Of a DNA stretch of 7,872 nt, positions 6,838-7,872 are shown piece after piece. The notes under the pieces were generated by a model that was not told the origin of the DNA, did not search any database, and saw only the letters and a program-made list of their open reading frames with translations. Made by a program: the position numbers and the translations under genes. Origin of the DNA: Candidatus Nitrosopolaris nunavutensis (GTDB lineage Archaea > Thermoproteota > Nitrososphaeria > Nitrososphaerales > Nitrososphaeraceae). The DNA lies in assembly GCA_002501855.1 (NCBI GenBank), contig DAOM01000026.1, positions 1 to 7,872 of the forward strand, read 5' to 3'. Numbering within the stretch: the stretch's first letter is position 1; the number at the start of each line of letters is the position of its first letter.

Positions 6838-7131
6838 TTAAGAGATGGATGTTTGGTTCAAACTCTTACTCTTGCAAGACTCACGTACTTCAGATTTGGC
6901 ACTTGAGACTTCGCTGCATCTTGCGATGATGAAATATGAATGACCGAGTTCACATGGAAGGTGCAAATCCTTTGCATCAATATCAAAGATTAGATCTGCT
7001 CCTAACCAATGCTTTTTTTGCATAAGATGAGTCAGAAATCTGGAGTATGCTTTGGAGCAATATACGGGGGTTACAGACCCGTGTTGAATGCTGGATGTTT
7101 TAAGTACGAGTTGAGAGTCAATCTTTTCCAT
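6838..7131 (-). pseudogene. Degenerate internal fragment of priS, fused to the toxin gene tail
   Basis: Positions 7065-6844 encode a gapless match to residues 73-146 of the PriS at 6-1169: 63 of 74 residues identical by hand count, including WLGADLIFDIDAKDLHL with both catalytic aspartates. Two zinc-region cysteines are lost (FICARC became FIIARC; VCESC became VRESC). The primase N-terminus, motif II and everything after residue 146 are absent, so it cannot be an active primase. The frame is nevertheless open. An in-frame ATG at 7131, 14 bases before the end of the toxin gene, would give a 97-residue chimera: about 22 unrelated residues, then the fragment, with TAA at 6838. Most likely a decaying partial duplication; an expressed third gene of the toxin operon cannot be excluded. 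Confidence 0.85.
6846..7062. repeat. Direct repeat, copy B (priS fragment)
   Basis: Degenerate copy of 734-950. Similarity falls off sharply before about 6833 and after about 7065, giving fairly clean boundaries. No target-site duplication or terminal inverted repeat is visible at either edge, so an insertion sequence is not implicated. Confidence 0.9.
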
Positions 7132-7405
7132 ATACGAGTTTGTGCTCGCCGACTCTGTATACTTCGATCCTATGAGTTTCAAAATTGGCGGCATATGCAA
7201 GTCTATGAGAATTGCTCAGTTTGATTGTGTAATATTCACCGAATCTTGTTGTCTTTTTCTTGCCAAACAGATTAGGATTATCAGTGTTGCTTAACCGTGT
7301 CATAACTTCAGTTAATTTGGGTCTAACTGAATGGGGTAGATTTAATACTTGTTTTCTAAAATCTTTAGGCTTTCTAAAATCCCATTTCCTGATACTACGG
7401 TTCAT
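7118..7405 (-). CDS. RelE/ParE-superfamily toxin (probable mRNA interferase)
   Basis: 95-residue protein with the small alpha/beta layout of RelE/ParE toxins. A basic helical N-terminus (RKWDFRKPKDFRKQVLNLP, 6-24) is followed by an antiparallel sheet YYTIKLSNSHRLAYAANF (58-75) and a C-terminal IEVYRVGEHKLVYGKD (80-95), the family's hallmark ending. Candidate active residues are among H67, R68, R84 and Y92, which I cannot rank. The ATG at 7405 lies inside the end of the antitoxin gene (11-base overlap), so the two are translationally coupled in antitoxin-first order. Members of this superfamily either cleave mRNA at the ribosome (RelE) or inhibit gyrase (ParE); the sequence alone does not decide. 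The 3' end overlaps the possible start of the priS-derived ORF. Confidence 0.75.
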   Translation of the reverse strand: MNRSIRKWDFRKPKDFRKQVLNLPHSVRPKLTEVMTRLSNTDNPNLFGKKKTTRFGEYYTIKLSNSHRLAYAANFETHRIEVYRVGEHKLVYGKD

Positions 7406-7670
7406 TCTCTAATTCTTTCAGTTCTGCCAAGAATTCATCTGATTTTTGTGTAATCATTTGGGTCTTACCCCTCTTGATGTCCTGTAAGGCTTTTTCCTCT
7501 TCAGGCCACACCTTATCATCCGTTTCCATGCCTTTAGACTTCAACCAGACCATTATGGCTTCTTCGAGTGCCGTAGTAAGATTACCTCTCTTCATACCCA
7601 TAGTCTTATAGACTGCATCTCGAAATTTTGTTTCGAGTTCATCGTGTATGTTTAGATCTAAGCGTCCCAT
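7395..7670 (-). CDS. Ribbon-helix-helix antitoxin
   Basis: 91-residue partner of the toxin encoded just downstream. It begins GRLDLNIHDELETKF, a beta strand and helix A of a ribbon-helix-helix DNA-binding fold. KRGNLTTALEEAIMVWLKS (28-46) forms the turn and helix B. The acidic tail (47-91, ending AELKELENEP) is the expected toxin-wrapping region. Start choice: the frame is open to 7736, but ATG 7670 begins right at the fold and sits about 33 bp after the TATA box centre, giving a short leader. Antitoxins of this class repress their own operon; palindromic CTGATA motifs just upstream of the promoter are candidate operators. Fold and gene order are read from sequence; pairing and repression are inferred. 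Confidence 0.75.
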   Translation of the reverse strand: MGRLDLNIHDELETKFRDAVYKTMGMKRGNLTTALEEAIMVWLKSKGMETDDKVWPEEEKALQDIKRGKTQMITQKSDEFLAELKELENEP

Positions 7671-7697
7671 AATACGATGAAACTGTACGGTTATCTG

Positions 7698-7707
7698 GAT
7701 ATATAGC
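7698..7707 (-). promoter_or_regulatory. TATA box of the toxin-antitoxin operon
   Basis: GCTATATATC on the minus strand. It predicts a start near 7677 and a leader of about 7 bases to the antitoxin ATG at 7670. This spacing is one reason to prefer that ATG over upstream in-frame starts, which lie before the predicted transcript start. Confidence 0.5.
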
Positions 7708-7710
7708 TTT

Positions 7711-7752
7711 CCTGATATCAGTAACCTGATACTCATTATGATATACTGATAT
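7711..7752. promoter_or_regulatory. Candidate antitoxin operator: CTGATA motif cluster
   Basis: Contains the perfect 10-bp palindrome CTGATATCAG (7712-7721), a further CCTGATA (7725-7731) and ACTGATAT (7745-7752). It lies immediately upstream of the antitoxin TATA box and also before the plus-strand ORF at 7768. Ribbon-helix-helix repressors typically bind short repeated or inverted sites like these. Binding is inferred. Confidence 0.4.
7738..7746 (+). promoter_or_regulatory. Possible TATA box for the plus-strand ORF at the right edge
   Basis: ATGATATAC, with its centre about 26 bp before ATG 7768, would give a leaderless transcript. It overlaps the edge of the CTGATA cluster, so the same regulator could affect both directions. 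Weak match. Confidence 0.25.
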
Positions 7753-7767
7753 GTGGATAACGCGACA

Positions 7768-7872
7768 ATGACTTTGCCAGGCGCTCGATCTGCAATCAGA
7801 ATGGAAATCTCGCATAGGATTGGTAGGAGAAAAAATGCAAACGTAACTATTCAAAGGCGAAAGAAACTTGCT
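7768..7872 (+). CDS. Partial ORF running off the window, unknown
   Basis: From ATG 7768 the frame stays open for 35 codons to the last base. The peptide starts MTLPGARSAIRMEISHRIGR and continues basic (RRK, QRRKK), so it could be the N-terminus of a nucleic-acid-binding protein. No Shine-Dalgarno precedes the ATG; a TATA-like element at leaderless spacing does. An in-frame GTG at 7753 is an alternative start. Divergent from the toxin-antitoxin operon. Too short to assign, and chance is possible. Confidence 0.35.
   Translation, partial: MTLPGARSAIRMEISHRIGRRKNANVTIQRRKKLA

Noticed and set aside
6856..6863. GGTTCAAA as a tRNA T-loop-like sequence
   Set aside because: No cloverleaf can be built around it, and the segment belongs to the priS duplication.
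6838..6929. Plus-strand continuation of the broken frame through the priS fragment
   Set aside because: From about 6846 the bases are accounted for as antisense to the primase fragment, so the open frame there is incidental.
6924..6930. GATGATGA as a box C of a C/D guide RNA
   Set aside because: No matching box D (CTGA) at suitable distance, and the sequence lies in the antisense of the priS copy.
734..7062. The two priS copies as attachment-site repeats of an integrated element spanning 950-6846
   Set aside because: Integration usually copies the end of a gene, not an internal piece. The intervening genes (priL, nfo, glyS) are core housekeeping genes, and no integrase is present. At about 85% identity the repeats are also too diverged for recent att sites.

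Overview
This looks like chromosomal DNA from a thaumarchaeon (Nitrososphaeria), most likely a soil-type Nitrososphaera or Nitrosocosmicus relative. The evidence is a two-subunit archaeal/eukaryotic primase, a GlyRS of the alpha2 archaeal type, archaeal TATA-like boxes 25-30 bp before starts with very short or no leaders, AGA/AGG/ATA-rich codon use, and proteins with a single N-terminal C2H2 finger followed by HGG, a layout I associate with that lineage. The assignment to genus is inference.

Layout. 1-2267 (minus strand): primase genes priL then priS, 27 bp apart as an apparent operon. 2268-2334: a short divergent promoter region with one near-symmetric TATA element that can serve both priL and nfo. 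2335-3240 (plus): endonuclease IV (nfo). 3249-3548 (minus): a 99-aa C2H2-finger ORF running tail to tail with nfo. 3549-3948: a gene-poor 400 bp with a possible coding remnant on the minus strand and, nearer the next gene, a tandem 9-mer and an imperfect hairpin ending in six T. 3949-4995 (plus): a 348-aa protein with a C2H2 finger and a second Cys/His site. 5044-6516 (plus): glycyl-tRNA synthetase.

The last 1.35 kb is an accessory, rearranged stretch. A plus-strand reading frame (6537-6812) is broken by one stop codon and cut off. It abuts a 217-bp degenerate copy of an internal piece of priS (6846-7062 matches 734-950, no gaps, about 85% identity by hand count, same orientation, 6112 bp apart). 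On the same strand, just upstream of that copy, is a ribbon-helix-helix antitoxin / RelE-ParE-like toxin operon with its own TATA box and a cluster of CTGATA motifs including a perfect palindrome. A basic partial ORF leaves the window on the plus strand.

How the parts relate. The left half is replication and repair: primase makes primers and endonuclease IV repairs abasic sites, and they share a promoter region. The middle couples a zinc-finger protein to GlyRS only by proximity. The right end is a toxin-antitoxin island that has picked up a piece of the neighbouring primase gene. I see no complete new defence system or mobile element; the most unusual feature is the primase-derived ORF overlapping the end of the toxin gene.
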